The notes under the pieces were generated by a model that saw nothing but the letters and a program-made list of their open reading frames with translations, had not been told where the DNA came from and made no database searches. From Parcubacteria group bacterium GW2011_GWA2_40_143 (GTDB lineage: Bacteria > Patescibacteriota > Minisyncoccia > UBA9983), in NCBI GenBank assembly GCA_000996035.1, contig LBYH01000012.1, forward strand, positions 1 to 32,404: a DNA stretch of 32,404 nt. The letters run 5' to 3'. The position numbers were made by a program, and so were the translations under genes. Numbering within the stretch: position 1 is the first letter of the stretch; each line of letters opens with the position of its first letter. Below, in pieces: positions 8,295-15,017 of this stretch.

Positions 8295-9578
8295 ATGATT
8301 AAAACAAACCGATCTATAAAAACCATCCTTTTTGTAGGGGATGTACTACTTCTTTATTGGAGTCTTTTGGTAACTTTAAGTTTAAGGTATTGGAGTTTCC
8401 CCGGCTCTGTTTTGTGGGAAAATCACAAATGGCCGTTCTTCTTCGTGAACGCCTTATGGATACTTATATTTTATATAGCCGGCCTGTATGACCTTGGCAA
8501 AATAACGCCTAATTCCAAAATTTTGCATATCTTTAAAACCATGCTGGTCGCGGCCGGCGTGGCCGTTTTAATGTTCTATTTTGTGCCAAACTTTAATATC
8601 ACACCCAAGACTAATCTCTTAATAGACGCCGTAATCGCGTCCATAACCATATGGCTATGGAGAAAAGCCATTAAAAAATTCATTCTAAAAAGTTCAAAGA
8701 TTAAAATATTTTTTATCGGAGAAACAAAAGAAGTCTCGGAGTTTGCCGATTTTGTAAAAGACAATCCGCAATTCGGTTATAAGGTTTTAGACAGCGCTTC
8801 TCACACTGATGTAATAGTAACTCCGGCCCACGCCAGACAAAACAGCGAAATAATCACAACGCTTTACGATATGATTCTCAAAGGCAAAACTATCGTTGAT
8901 TTTGATAGATTTTACGAATCCATTACCGGCAAAATTCCGGTTTCCACCATAAACAAAGTATGGTTTTTGGAAAACTTGATAGAGATAAACAAGCAAAAAT
9001 TTGAAATAATCAAAAGATGGCTTGATGTTACGCTGGCTATAATTTTATTTATCCCCTATTCAATTATTTTACCTTTTGTGGCAACCTTGATAAAATTAAC
9101 CAGTAAAGGCGACATCTTCTATAAACAAAAAAGAATCGGCAAAAATAATAAGACTTTTGAAATAATCAAATTCAGAACAATGTTCAACAACGCCGAAAAA
9201 AACGGCGCTGTCTGGGCGGATAAAAATGACAAACGCATAACTTTCTTTGGCAACATTCTGAGAAAAACCAGAATTGATGAACTACCGCAACTTTGGAATG
9301 TGTTAAAGGGAGAATTATCTTTTATCGGACCGAGGCCGGAGAGGCCGGAGTTTATAAAAGACTTAACGGAAAAAATACCGCATTATTCCATGAGGCATTT
9401 GGTAAAACCCGGTCTTTCCGGTTGGGCTCAAGTTAATTATCCCTACGGAGCCTCGGTGGATGATGCCAACAAAAAATTGCAATACGATCTCTATTATGTA
9501 AAAAATCGCTCTTTCGCGTTAGAACTCTCTATCGCTCTTAAGACAATTCTTACTCTGCTTAAAAGAGAAGGACGATAA
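8295..9578 (+). CDS. Undecaprenyl-phosphate sugar phosphotransferase (WcaJ/WbaP-like)
   Basis: Initiates surface glycan synthesis by moving a sugar-1-phosphate onto a polyprenyl phosphate at the inner membrane. Of 427 residues, the N-terminal part has four hydrophobic helices and a Rossmann-like region (about 1-220). A further hydrophobic re-entrant helix lies near 240-262 (WLDVTLAIILFIPYSIILP). The C-terminal bacterial sugar transferase domain shows IKFRTM, RKTRIDELPQLWNVL, SFIGPRPERPEF and KPGLSGWAQVN. These include the catalytic Asp-Glu and the PRP motif. Domain order and length suit the polyisoprenyl-phosphate hexose-1-phosphate transferase family. The sugar specificity cannot be read. 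Confidence 0.9.
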   Translation: MIKTNRSIKTILFVGDVLLLYWSLLVTLSLRYWSFPGSVLWENHKWPFFFVNALWILIFYIAGLYDLGKITPNSKILHIFKTMLVAAGVAVLMFYFVPNFNITPKTNLLIDAVIASITIWLWRKAIKKFILKSSKIKIFFIGETKEVSEFADFVKDNPQFGYKVLDSASHTDVIVTPAHARQNSEIITTLYDMILKGKTIVDFDRFYESITGKIPVSTINKVWFLENLIEINKQKFEIIKRWLDVTLAIILFIPYSIILPFVATLIKLTSKGDIFYKQKRIGKNNKTFEIIKFRTMFNNAEKNGAVWADKNDKRITFFGNILRKTRIDELPQLWNVLKGELSFIGPRPERPEFIKDLTEKIPHYSMRHLVKPGLSGWAQVNYPYGASVDDANKKLQYDLYYVKNRSFALELSIALKTILTLLKREGR

Positions 9579-9579
9579 A

Positions 9580-10821
9580 TTATATTACTCCCCCGCCAAT
9601 CATTTCTCCTTCATCGTATATAACCAAAGATTGACCTGAAGTTATGGCCCGCTGTGTTTGAGAAAATATAATTTTATATCCGCCATCAACAAGTTTATCT
9701 ATTTTCTCAATCCGGCATTCTTGGAGCGGCTGACGGTATCTCGCGCGAGCTTGATATTTCCTGCTAAAATCCGGCTCAGTGCCATTGATCCAGTTTACGT
9801 TCTCTATCGCAAGCTCCTTTTTCTCAAACTTTTTTTCTTCTTTCTCTTCAGCCACAATCAAAATATTTTTTTCAATATTTTTATCCACCACGTAGTAAGG
9901 CCCTCCTCCACCACCGCCGAAACCGAAACCATGACGCTGTCCGATGGTATAAAACATTATCCCATTATGCTCTCCTATCACCACTCCGCTTGTTGTTAAA
10001 ATATTCCCCTTTTTTGGCTTTATATGTTTTTCTAAAAACTTCTCCATATTAAACTCGCCGATAAAGCAGACTCCTTGACTCTCGTCTTTTGAAGCTGTGG
10101 GCAAGGCGTTTTCTTCGGCGATTTTTCTCACTTCGCTCTTAAGCAAATTGCCCAACGGGAAAAGAGAATATTTAAGCTGGTTTTGAGTTAAAGTCCAGAG
10201 GAAATAAGATTGGTCTTTATTAATATCTTTAGAAATTTTCAATTTACAATTTTCAATTTTCAATGAATTTTCAATTCCTAAATTTTCAATATAGTTGGTG
10301 TTATTTGATAATTGGAAATTGATAATTGGAAATTCCGGCTCCCGCCGGACGTAGTGTCCAGTAGCGATAAAATCAGCGCCCATTTCAATGGCCTTCTTTA
10401 AGAAAATACCGAACTTTATTTTTTGATTGCACATTATATCCGGATTCGGCGTCCTGCCGGATTTATATTCTCTTATCATGTAATCCACCACTTCTTTTTT
10501 GTATTCCTTTTCCGCGTCTACGGTTATAAACGGTATGCCAAGTTTGGCGCACACTCTCATGGCGTCTCGCCTGTCTCCTCGCCATGAACAAGCCATACCT
10601 GGCGGATACCAGCCCTTTATAAAAGCACCGACAAGCTCATACTTGCCGCTCTTTTGCAAAAGCAATGCGGCCACAGAGCTATCCACTCCGCCCGACATGG
10701 CTACGAAAACCTTTGGTTTTATTGGTTTATTTTTTTTTGATTCTTCACCTCCAATGTCAAGGTTCAACCTTGACATTGGGTTACTTCCAACTGTTTTTAG
10801 CATACCAAATTTATATAACAA
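9580..10821 (-). CDS. mnmA: tRNA-specific 2-thiouridylase MnmA with in-frame repeat insertion
   Basis: MnmA thiolates U34 of Lys, Glu and Gln tRNAs using ATP and a relayed sulfur. The PP-loop is SGGVDSS (43-49). The catalytic cysteines are C131 (NPDIMCNQKIKFG) and C252 (SQGVCFIGEF). Other landmarks are ATGHYVRR, NKDQSYFLW and FYTIGQRHGFGFGGGG. Two oddities stand out. Residues about 162-196, between HYVRRE and SKDINKDQSYF, are an Asn/Ile-rich insert encoded by AT-rich repeats. The first ~36 residues exceed the usual start and contain a 29-nt palindrome. The true start is uncertain: M1 (10821), M7 and M16 (10776, inside the palindrome) are all in frame, and no later Met precedes the PP-loop. 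Confidence 0.93.
   Translation of the reverse strand: MLYKFGMLKTVGSNPMSRLNLDIGGEESKKNKPIKPKVFVAMSGGVDSSVAALLLQKSGKYELVGAFIKGWYPPGMACSWRGDRRDAMRVCAKLGIPFITVDAEKEYKKEVVDYMIREYKSGRTPNPDIMCNQKIKFGIFLKKAIEMGADFIATGHYVRREPEFPIINFQLSNNTNYIENLGIENSLKIENCKLKISKDINKDQSYFLWTLTQNQLKYSLFPLGNLLKSEVRKIAEENALPTASKDESQGVCFIGEFNMEKFLEKHIKPKKGNILTTSGVVIGEHNGIMFYTIGQRHGFGFGGGGGGPYYVVDKNIEKNILIVAEEKEEKKFEKKELAIENVNWINGTEPDFSRKYQARARYRQPLQECRIEKIDKLVDGGYKIIFSQTQRAITSGQSLVIYDEGEMIGGGVI
10237..10340. repeat. AT-rich repeat insertion inside mnmA
   Basis: About 100 bp of tandem-like ATTTTCAA/ATTTCCAAT units interrupts mnmA in frame and encodes residues about 162-196, including FQLSNN and KIENCKLK. Positions 10310-10334 (plus) match 24 of 25 bases with the reverse complement of 15338-15362 inside leuS. 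The core shared word is TTGGAAATTGAT. Flanking protein motifs on both sides are intact, so the gene tolerates the insert. Confidence 0.7.
10751..10779. repeat. 29-nt near-perfect palindrome at the 5' end of mnmA
   Basis: Two 14-nt arms, CCAATGTCAAGGTT and its exact complement, flank a single base. On the mnmA strand the second arm runs straight into GGAGGT, a Shine-Dalgarno-like hexamer, yet no ATG, GTG or TTG follows it in frame before the PP-loop. In the mnmA reading it encodes MSRLNLDIGG. It may be a mobile palindromic repeat that became coding, or a hairpin controlling mnmA translation. Confidence 0.6.
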
Positions 10822-11059
10822 AAAAACACCTAGCGCAACTTTTGTTTAACGGCCGGTGTCCAACATTTTGCCAAGTACTCATCACAAGGCTGCGAGCCAT
10901 AAATAGTATTAGAGGAGAGAGTTTTAAAAATCTCAACCACCAATGACTCAACAGCCTTGTAGCGACTACTTTAATCTCACTTTGAACCCGCTATTTTGTT
11001 TTTTGAAATAACTGAAATAACGAGCTCAAAAAAGATGCGTGGAAATACTTTTTTGTTTA
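10822..11059. other. Gene-free stretch with an unexplained inverted repeat
   Basis: No credible coding region was found between mnmA and the HEPN promoter. The one structured element has 9-bp arms ACAAGGCTG (10884-10892) and CAGCCTTGT (10952-10960) separated by 59 nt. An internal GAGAG...CTC hairpin-like segment sits around 10913-10934. It might be a structured leader for mnmA, an ncRNA or a decayed mobile-element end; none is established. Confidence 0.35.
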
Positions 11060-11088
11060 TTGCCCAAGGAAGCAATAACTGGTATGCT
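11060..11088 (+). promoter_or_regulatory. Promoter for the HEPN/MNT pair, probably leaderless
   Basis: A -35-like TTGCCC (11060-11065), a 17-nt spacer and an extended -10 TGGTATGCT (hexamer 11083-11088) end 6 nt before the ATG at 11095. Transcription would start on the start codon. There is no Shine-Dalgarno. This spacing also favours 11095 over the upstream in-frame ATG at 10996. Confidence 0.55.
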
Positions 11089-11094
11089 TGTGTT

Positions 11095-11499
11095 ATGAGT
11101 AATAATGAAGAAATACGGAAATTATCCAACTACTGGCGGGAATTGTCCGATTATGACATGAAAACCGCCGAGCATATGCTGCAAACCAAACGATACCCTT
11201 ACTGTCTCTTTATGTGTCATCTTGCCGTTGAGAAAATCCTTAAAGCAATAATCGTCTCAGGAAGCGGAAAACATGCTCCTTACTCGCATAATCTAGTTGA
11301 GCTGGCAAAAAATTCCAAACTGGACTTTGATGAAAAACAGAAAGACTTGCTGGCTGATCTTACTGAATTCAATTTGGAAGCAAGATATCCGGAATGGCAG
11401 AAAGACTTCTATAAAAAAGCAACCAAGAGTTACACAATCAAATACATCGACGATTCAATTAAAATTCACAAATGGCTAAAAAAACATCTGCAAAAATAA
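11095..11499 (+). CDS. HEPN-domain protein (COG2250-like), partner of the nucleotidyltransferase
   Basis: A 134-residue all-helical HEPN protein. Family landmarks are YWRELSDYDMKTAEHML, CHLAVEKILKAII, APYSHNLVELA and FNLEARYPEW. This matches the HEPN group that pairs with minimal nucleotidyltransferases (MNT), some pairs of which act as toxin-antitoxin modules where MNT modifies HEPN. I do not see the R-x4-6-H RNase motif, which argues against an active RNase toxin. The start was set at 11095 because of the promoter; an upstream ATG at 10996 would add 33 residues that do not look HEPN-like. The last 28 nt overlap the MNT gene. Confidence 0.85.
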   Translation: MSNNEEIRKLSNYWRELSDYDMKTAEHMLQTKRYPYCLFMCHLAVEKILKAIIVSGSGKHAPYSHNLVELAKNSKLDFDEKQKDLLADLTEFNLEARYPEWQKDFYKKATKSYTIKYIDDSIKIHKWLKKHLQK

Positions 11500-11801
11500 A
11501 TAAAACTATCAAAGATTACATTGACGTGATAAGACAAGACATGCCTGTCTCAAAGGTGGTGCTTTTCGGTTCTCACGCCAAAGGCAAGGCAAAACAAGGA
11601 AGCGACATAGACATCGCCATTGTTTCCGACAAATTCGGCAAGAATCCCAGAAAAGAAGGGCAATATCTTTTCAGAAAACTATGGAAGGTTAAAAACTCTG
11701 CCATAGATCCTGTAGGATATTCTCCTAAAGACTTTAACTCCTCCAACCCCTCTCCTCTTCTTCACGAAATCCGCAAACACGGCAAAGAAGTAAAAGTCTA
11801 A
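11472..11801 (+). CDS. Minimal nucleotidyltransferase (MNT) domain protein
   Basis: This 109-residue protein has the polymerase-beta-like NTase signature VVLFGSHAKGKAKQGSDIDI. The GS motif at about 33-34 is followed by the metal-binding D-x-D pair (SDIDIAIV). The rest is short and ends in a basic tail. It overlaps the HEPN gene by 28 nt and so is translationally coupled. In characterised HEPN/MNT modules the MNT member adds nucleotides to a Tyr of HEPN and neutralises it; whether that happens here is inference. It converges on mltG with a 12-nt gap and no obvious terminator. Confidence 0.88.
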   Translation: MAKKTSAKINKTIKDYIDVIRQDMPVSKVVLFGSHAKGKAKQGSDIDIAIVSDKFGKNPRKEGQYLFRKLWKVKNSAIDPVGYSPKDFNSSNPSPLLHEIRKHGKEVKV

Positions 11802-11813
11802 TTTTGCCATAAT

Positions 11814-12791
11814 TTAGCGCAAATATCTAAATTTATTCGCCTTATGACCTTCAAAATCCGCGGCATAATGCATATTGCCATCAAGATCCGAGAGATAGAA
11901 AAGATAATCCGTCTTTTCCGGATACACGGCCGCCAATATGGCATCCATGCCAGGATTGGAAATGGGGCCTTTTGGCAATCCCTTGTATTTATAAGTGTTA
12001 TAGGGAGAATCCGTTTTAAGATCATCCAGTGTAACTTCAAAGGTATTTTTGCCTATTATATATGGAAAGACGGCATCCACTTGAAGAAGCATTCCTCTCT
12101 CTATTCTTTCCCACAAGATACCGGAGATGATTCTTCTGGTTTGCGCCGTTCTGGCTTCTTCTTCCAGAAGCGAAGCCATAATAACTATCTCTTCAAGCGT
12201 CCGGCCTTTTTTCTCAATGGTTTGTTTGAGCACATCCGTTATCTTTGAGTCAAAATTATTTTTCATCTCTTTTATCACCTGATCCGGCTCTATGTTCGGC
12301 AGAAAAAAATATGTGTCCGGAAAAAGATAACCCTCATGCTCTTTGGCTTTTTCCGCGAATTCTTCTTTTTTAAAAGCATCAATCTTTGACCCAAGAATAA
12401 GAGATATTTCGTAAGCGGTGTTTCCTTCCGGCACGGTAATCTTTACCGGCGATATGCCGAAATCCGCTTTTATAATTCTCTCGGCTATCACCAAAACATT
12501 TTTCGCTTCTTCAAAAAAATAATCGCCAAATTTAGCGCCGGAGCGTCCTCCCAGCACGTAAACCGCCGCTTTAAAAGCTTGCTTTGATTTTATAACACCC
12601 TTTTCTTCCAGCAATTCCGCCACCTTGCTTAGAGAGAGGCCGCTATCCACCCTCACCACTCTGCCAGCCGGAAAATCTACTGGCGCGCTCCAAAAATACG
12701 CGTTGATAACATACGGCAGGTATAGAAAGAAAAAGACGACAATCAATCCAATAAATAAAAAAAGCTTTTTTTTGATATATTTTTTTATCAT
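11814..12791 (-). CDS. mltG: Endolytic murein transglycosylase MltG
   Basis: MltG cleaves nascent peptidoglycan strands at the membrane. A single N-terminal TM helix (about 9-30, KLFLFIGLIVVFFFLYLPY) is followed by a LysM-like region (about 40-125) and the YceG domain. Catalytic-region motifs are EGYLFPDTY (153-161), IMASLLEEEA with the presumed catalytic Glu at about 210, LQVDAVFPY, GLPKGPISNPG and the terminal YAADFEGHKANK. At 325 residues the length is normal. It is the last gene of the leuS - HARE-HTH - DUF8128 - mltG run, 4 nt behind the DUF8128 gene. Confidence 0.94.
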   Translation of the reverse strand: MIKKYIKKKLFLFIGLIVVFFFLYLPYVINAYFWSAPVDFPAGRVVRVDSGLSLSKVAELLEEKGVIKSKQAFKAAVYVLGGRSGAKFGDYFFEEAKNVLVIAERIIKADFGISPVKITVPEGNTAYEISLILGSKIDAFKKEEFAEKAKEHEGYLFPDTYFFLPNIEPDQVIKEMKNNFDSKITDVLKQTIEKKGRTLEEIVIMASLLEEEARTAQTRRIISGILWERIERGMLLQVDAVFPYIIGKNTFEVTLDDLKTDSPYNTYKYKGLPKGPISNPGMDAILAAVYPEKTDYLFYLSDLDGNMHYAADFEGHKANKFRYLR

Positions 12792-12795
12792 AAAG

Positions 12796-13980
12796 CTATA
12801 CTGGCAAACCGGGCGGCGGTTCGCCCTTCTTGGCCTCTATTCTGCTGAAAGTCGGCGTCTCCGCCACACTGCCGGGGAGATGGAAAATAGTGGCAAGTTC
12901 TTCAGTATTGAGCACGAAAGTGGGATAGATATAAGGCAAGTAAAAATAGGATCTCTTTCTGTAAGCGTCCAACATTTTTTTCTTCTTGGCGGCCACCCTT
13001 TTTTCCACGAAAAAATAATTGACATCAGTAACTCTTGTCGGCTTAAAACCATTCAGATTCATTGAGTTGTATTGATTCATGGAGCCGATCATTGAGGCAA
13101 CGTTTATCTTATCAAACAAATTCGGTCTGGCAAGATAGATTGTCCTCATGCCCACGTCAAATCCGTATTTGGACACATTCTTCTCTATTGCCTCGGCTAT
13201 CTTTCTCTCTCCGGGCGAGACGCTAAAGGAACTGAAATCTGTCTCGCCTTCCTTTTCCTTGGGACGCTCCTCTCTCTTCATAAGTTTGTCCACCAATTCC
13301 CTGCCGGAATCTTTCCATTCCGTTGTAGTAGTTCTTATGAGAATCTGATACCAAACTTGTTCGCCCTTCTTGAGTGAACCAAGAAATTCAAGAAACGAGG
13401 TCATTGGGTCAATCTTCTGTTCTTCTTTAGTTGCCATTTCATGCAAGCCGTAATCAACGTAAGTTTTTATCGGAAAAGGATCCGGCGCGACAAGCTTAAA
13501 TTCGGTGCCGTACATTTTCCACTCTTTATCCAATCCTTTGTCAAAAAATTCTTTCACATAATCATCCGCCTCTGCCACCTCAACATCCGGATAGTGAGAA
13601 TATATCTGTTGCTCCACCATTTTTTTGAAAAATTTTTGCGTTCTTATGAAAAATCTTATTTCACCCCCATCTCCCAATATCTCTAAGCTGAACCACTGCC
13701 TCACAAACCCGTCCCAATACTTCTCCTTCAAGTTCGGATTTTTCGCGTGATAGAAAACATTTATCACGCTCTCCATGGCCTGCGGACTTTTATAAATCTC
13801 TCTTGGAAGTTTTATTTCCAACATAACCCAGTTAAGACTGCCTAGAAAACTCAGTCTTACGTAATATTTCCATAACCGCCAAAAGAAGAAGAGGAGCAAC
13901 GCCGGCAACCATAAAAACCATGCATCAAACACAACGCCGGGAAATTCGGCATAGATATTCTTAATGTTTATTTGCGGCAT
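12796..13980 (-). CDS. DUF8128-like membrane-anchored protein of CPR bacteria
   Basis: A 394-residue protein with one hydrophobic helix near residues 18-36 (FDAWFLWLPALLLFFFW) and a large soluble region. The C-terminal third has LNTEELATIFHLPG, then TPTFSRIEAKKGEPPPGLP. From memory, this ending matches CPR proteins that are fused to, or precede, a type IV secretion/HerA-like ATPase. No ATPase follows here; the next gene is mltG, 4 nt away. A role in envelope or DNA transfer is inferred from family context only. An alternative is a generic membrane scaffold. Confidence 0.6.
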   Translation of the reverse strand: MPQINIKNIYAEFPGVVFDAWFLWLPALLLFFFWRLWKYYVRLSFLGSLNWVMLEIKLPREIYKSPQAMESVINVFYHAKNPNLKEKYWDGFVRQWFSLEILGDGGEIRFFIRTQKFFKKMVEQQIYSHYPDVEVAEADDYVKEFFDKGLDKEWKMYGTEFKLVAPDPFPIKTYVDYGLHEMATKEEQKIDPMTSFLEFLGSLKKGEQVWYQILIRTTTTEWKDSGRELVDKLMKREERPKEKEGETDFSSFSVSPGERKIAEAIEKNVSKYGFDVGMRTIYLARPNLFDKINVASMIGSMNQYNSMNLNGFKPTRVTDVNYFFVEKRVAAKKKKMLDAYRKRSYFYLPYIYPTFVLNTEELATIFHLPGSVAETPTFSRIEAKKGEPPPGLPV

Positions 13981-13991
13981 AATGAGCAGTT

Positions 13992-15017
13992 TTAAGAAAC
14001 TATATATTTACCGTCTTTATTTCTTTTAAAGTGGCTGCGGTTTTGCAAATTCACTAAAATAGTATTTTCTTTTACGTATCTCTCTTTTAGAACTCTTTTT
14101 ATAACGTCCTCTTTAGTGATCGGTCCGCTGTCTTTCAAGATGCTTTTTATCACTTCTCTGACGGTACCATAATTATACCCCCAATCTCCCAGCGCGTACA
14201 AACCCCTACCCACCAAAACGAATCTTTTGTCTTTTATGAGTTCGTTATGCACGGTGGCCGGATGCGCCTCGCGAGAGAAATATGACTTTATTTTACCGGA
14301 AACTTCCTGGAAATGCATGGGGGTGCCTTCTTTTCTAAGCACCAGAAAAGCCAAATCTCTTACGCCTCTCGGCTTTATATTGGCGGACATCCTGTGCCCC
14401 CATTCGCCAAGCGCGTTTGAACCCACCACTTTAGAGAGACTCAACCATGACCTTAGAGTATTCTCATCAATCTTCACGCCTATTGTTTTTTCGCCTTTGT
14501 TTCTCAAGAATTCAAGTATTTCGTTTTCCGTCATGAGTTTCTCTTCATCAAACTCTCCATGCAAAACTCTCAACAAATTATGCACTTTCTCCGCCTCAGT
14601 TTCGTCTATCGTCCATCTATGATGGAATTCTTCATCCTCCTTCATTTTAGTGAAGTCATCTCCCAGAGACAACAGAAAATAAATATGATTTTTTTCTTCA
14701 TTTTTACCGGCCAAATGTTCAAGAATATCATGTTCCGCCACAATCTTGCCTTTACCTCTCAGATGGCTTGTCAGTTCGGCAAACACACTGTCATAGCTTT
14801 CGTATACCGGATTATTTTTGATCAAGTCAAAAGAAAAGTTTATTATCTGCCTTATTCTCTCTCTGGTAATGCCATATTTATCGCCTATGGCCTCAAGCGT
14901 TTTGCTTTCATTGCCGGCAAGACCAAATCTTTGAATCAAAATATCGGCCGTCCTGTCTTTAAGACAGGAAATGAGCTGCTTTGTAACCTTATTTGGTTTA
15001 AATGTGAGTATTGGCAT
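13992..15017 (-). CDS. Sigma-70 region 4-like plus HARE-HTH DNA-binding protein
   Basis: A putative transcription regulator of 341 residues from the Met at 15017. Residues about 25-75 resemble sigma region 4 (LEAIGDKYGITRERIRQII), the -35-contacting helix-turn-helix. Residues about 225-290 form a HARE-HTH domain (VRDLAFLVLRKEGTPMHFQE, then VSGKI), the winged helix also found in RNA polymerase delta. A further winged-helix-like segment ends the protein (GPITKEDVIKRVLKE). No sigma region 2 is visible, so it is not a full sigma factor. An upstream ATG at 15032 would add five residues. The start overlaps the 3' end of leuS by 20 nt (35 nt for the longer start), implying coupling. Confidence 0.78.
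   Translation of the reverse strand: MPILTFKPNKVTKQLISCLKDRTADILIQRFGLAGNESKTLEAIGDKYGITRERIRQIINFSFDLIKNNPVYESYDSVFAELTSHLRGKGKIVAEHDILEHLAGKNEEKNHIYFLLSLGDDFTKMKEDEEFHHRWTIDETEAEKVHNLLRVLHGEFDEEKLMTENEILEFLRNKGEKTIGVKIDENTLRSWLSLSKVVGSNALGEWGHRMSANIKPRGVRDLAFLVLRKEGTPMHFQEVSGKIKSYFSREAHPATVHNELIKDKRFVLVGRGLYALGDWGYNYGTVREVIKSILKDSGPITKEDVIKRVLKERYVKENTILVNLQNRSHFKRNKDGKYIVS

Noticed and set aside
12837-13065. Plus- and minus-strand short frames within the DUF8128 gene
   Set aside because: All lie inside the longer 394-codon frame that carries the recognisable C-terminal family motif.
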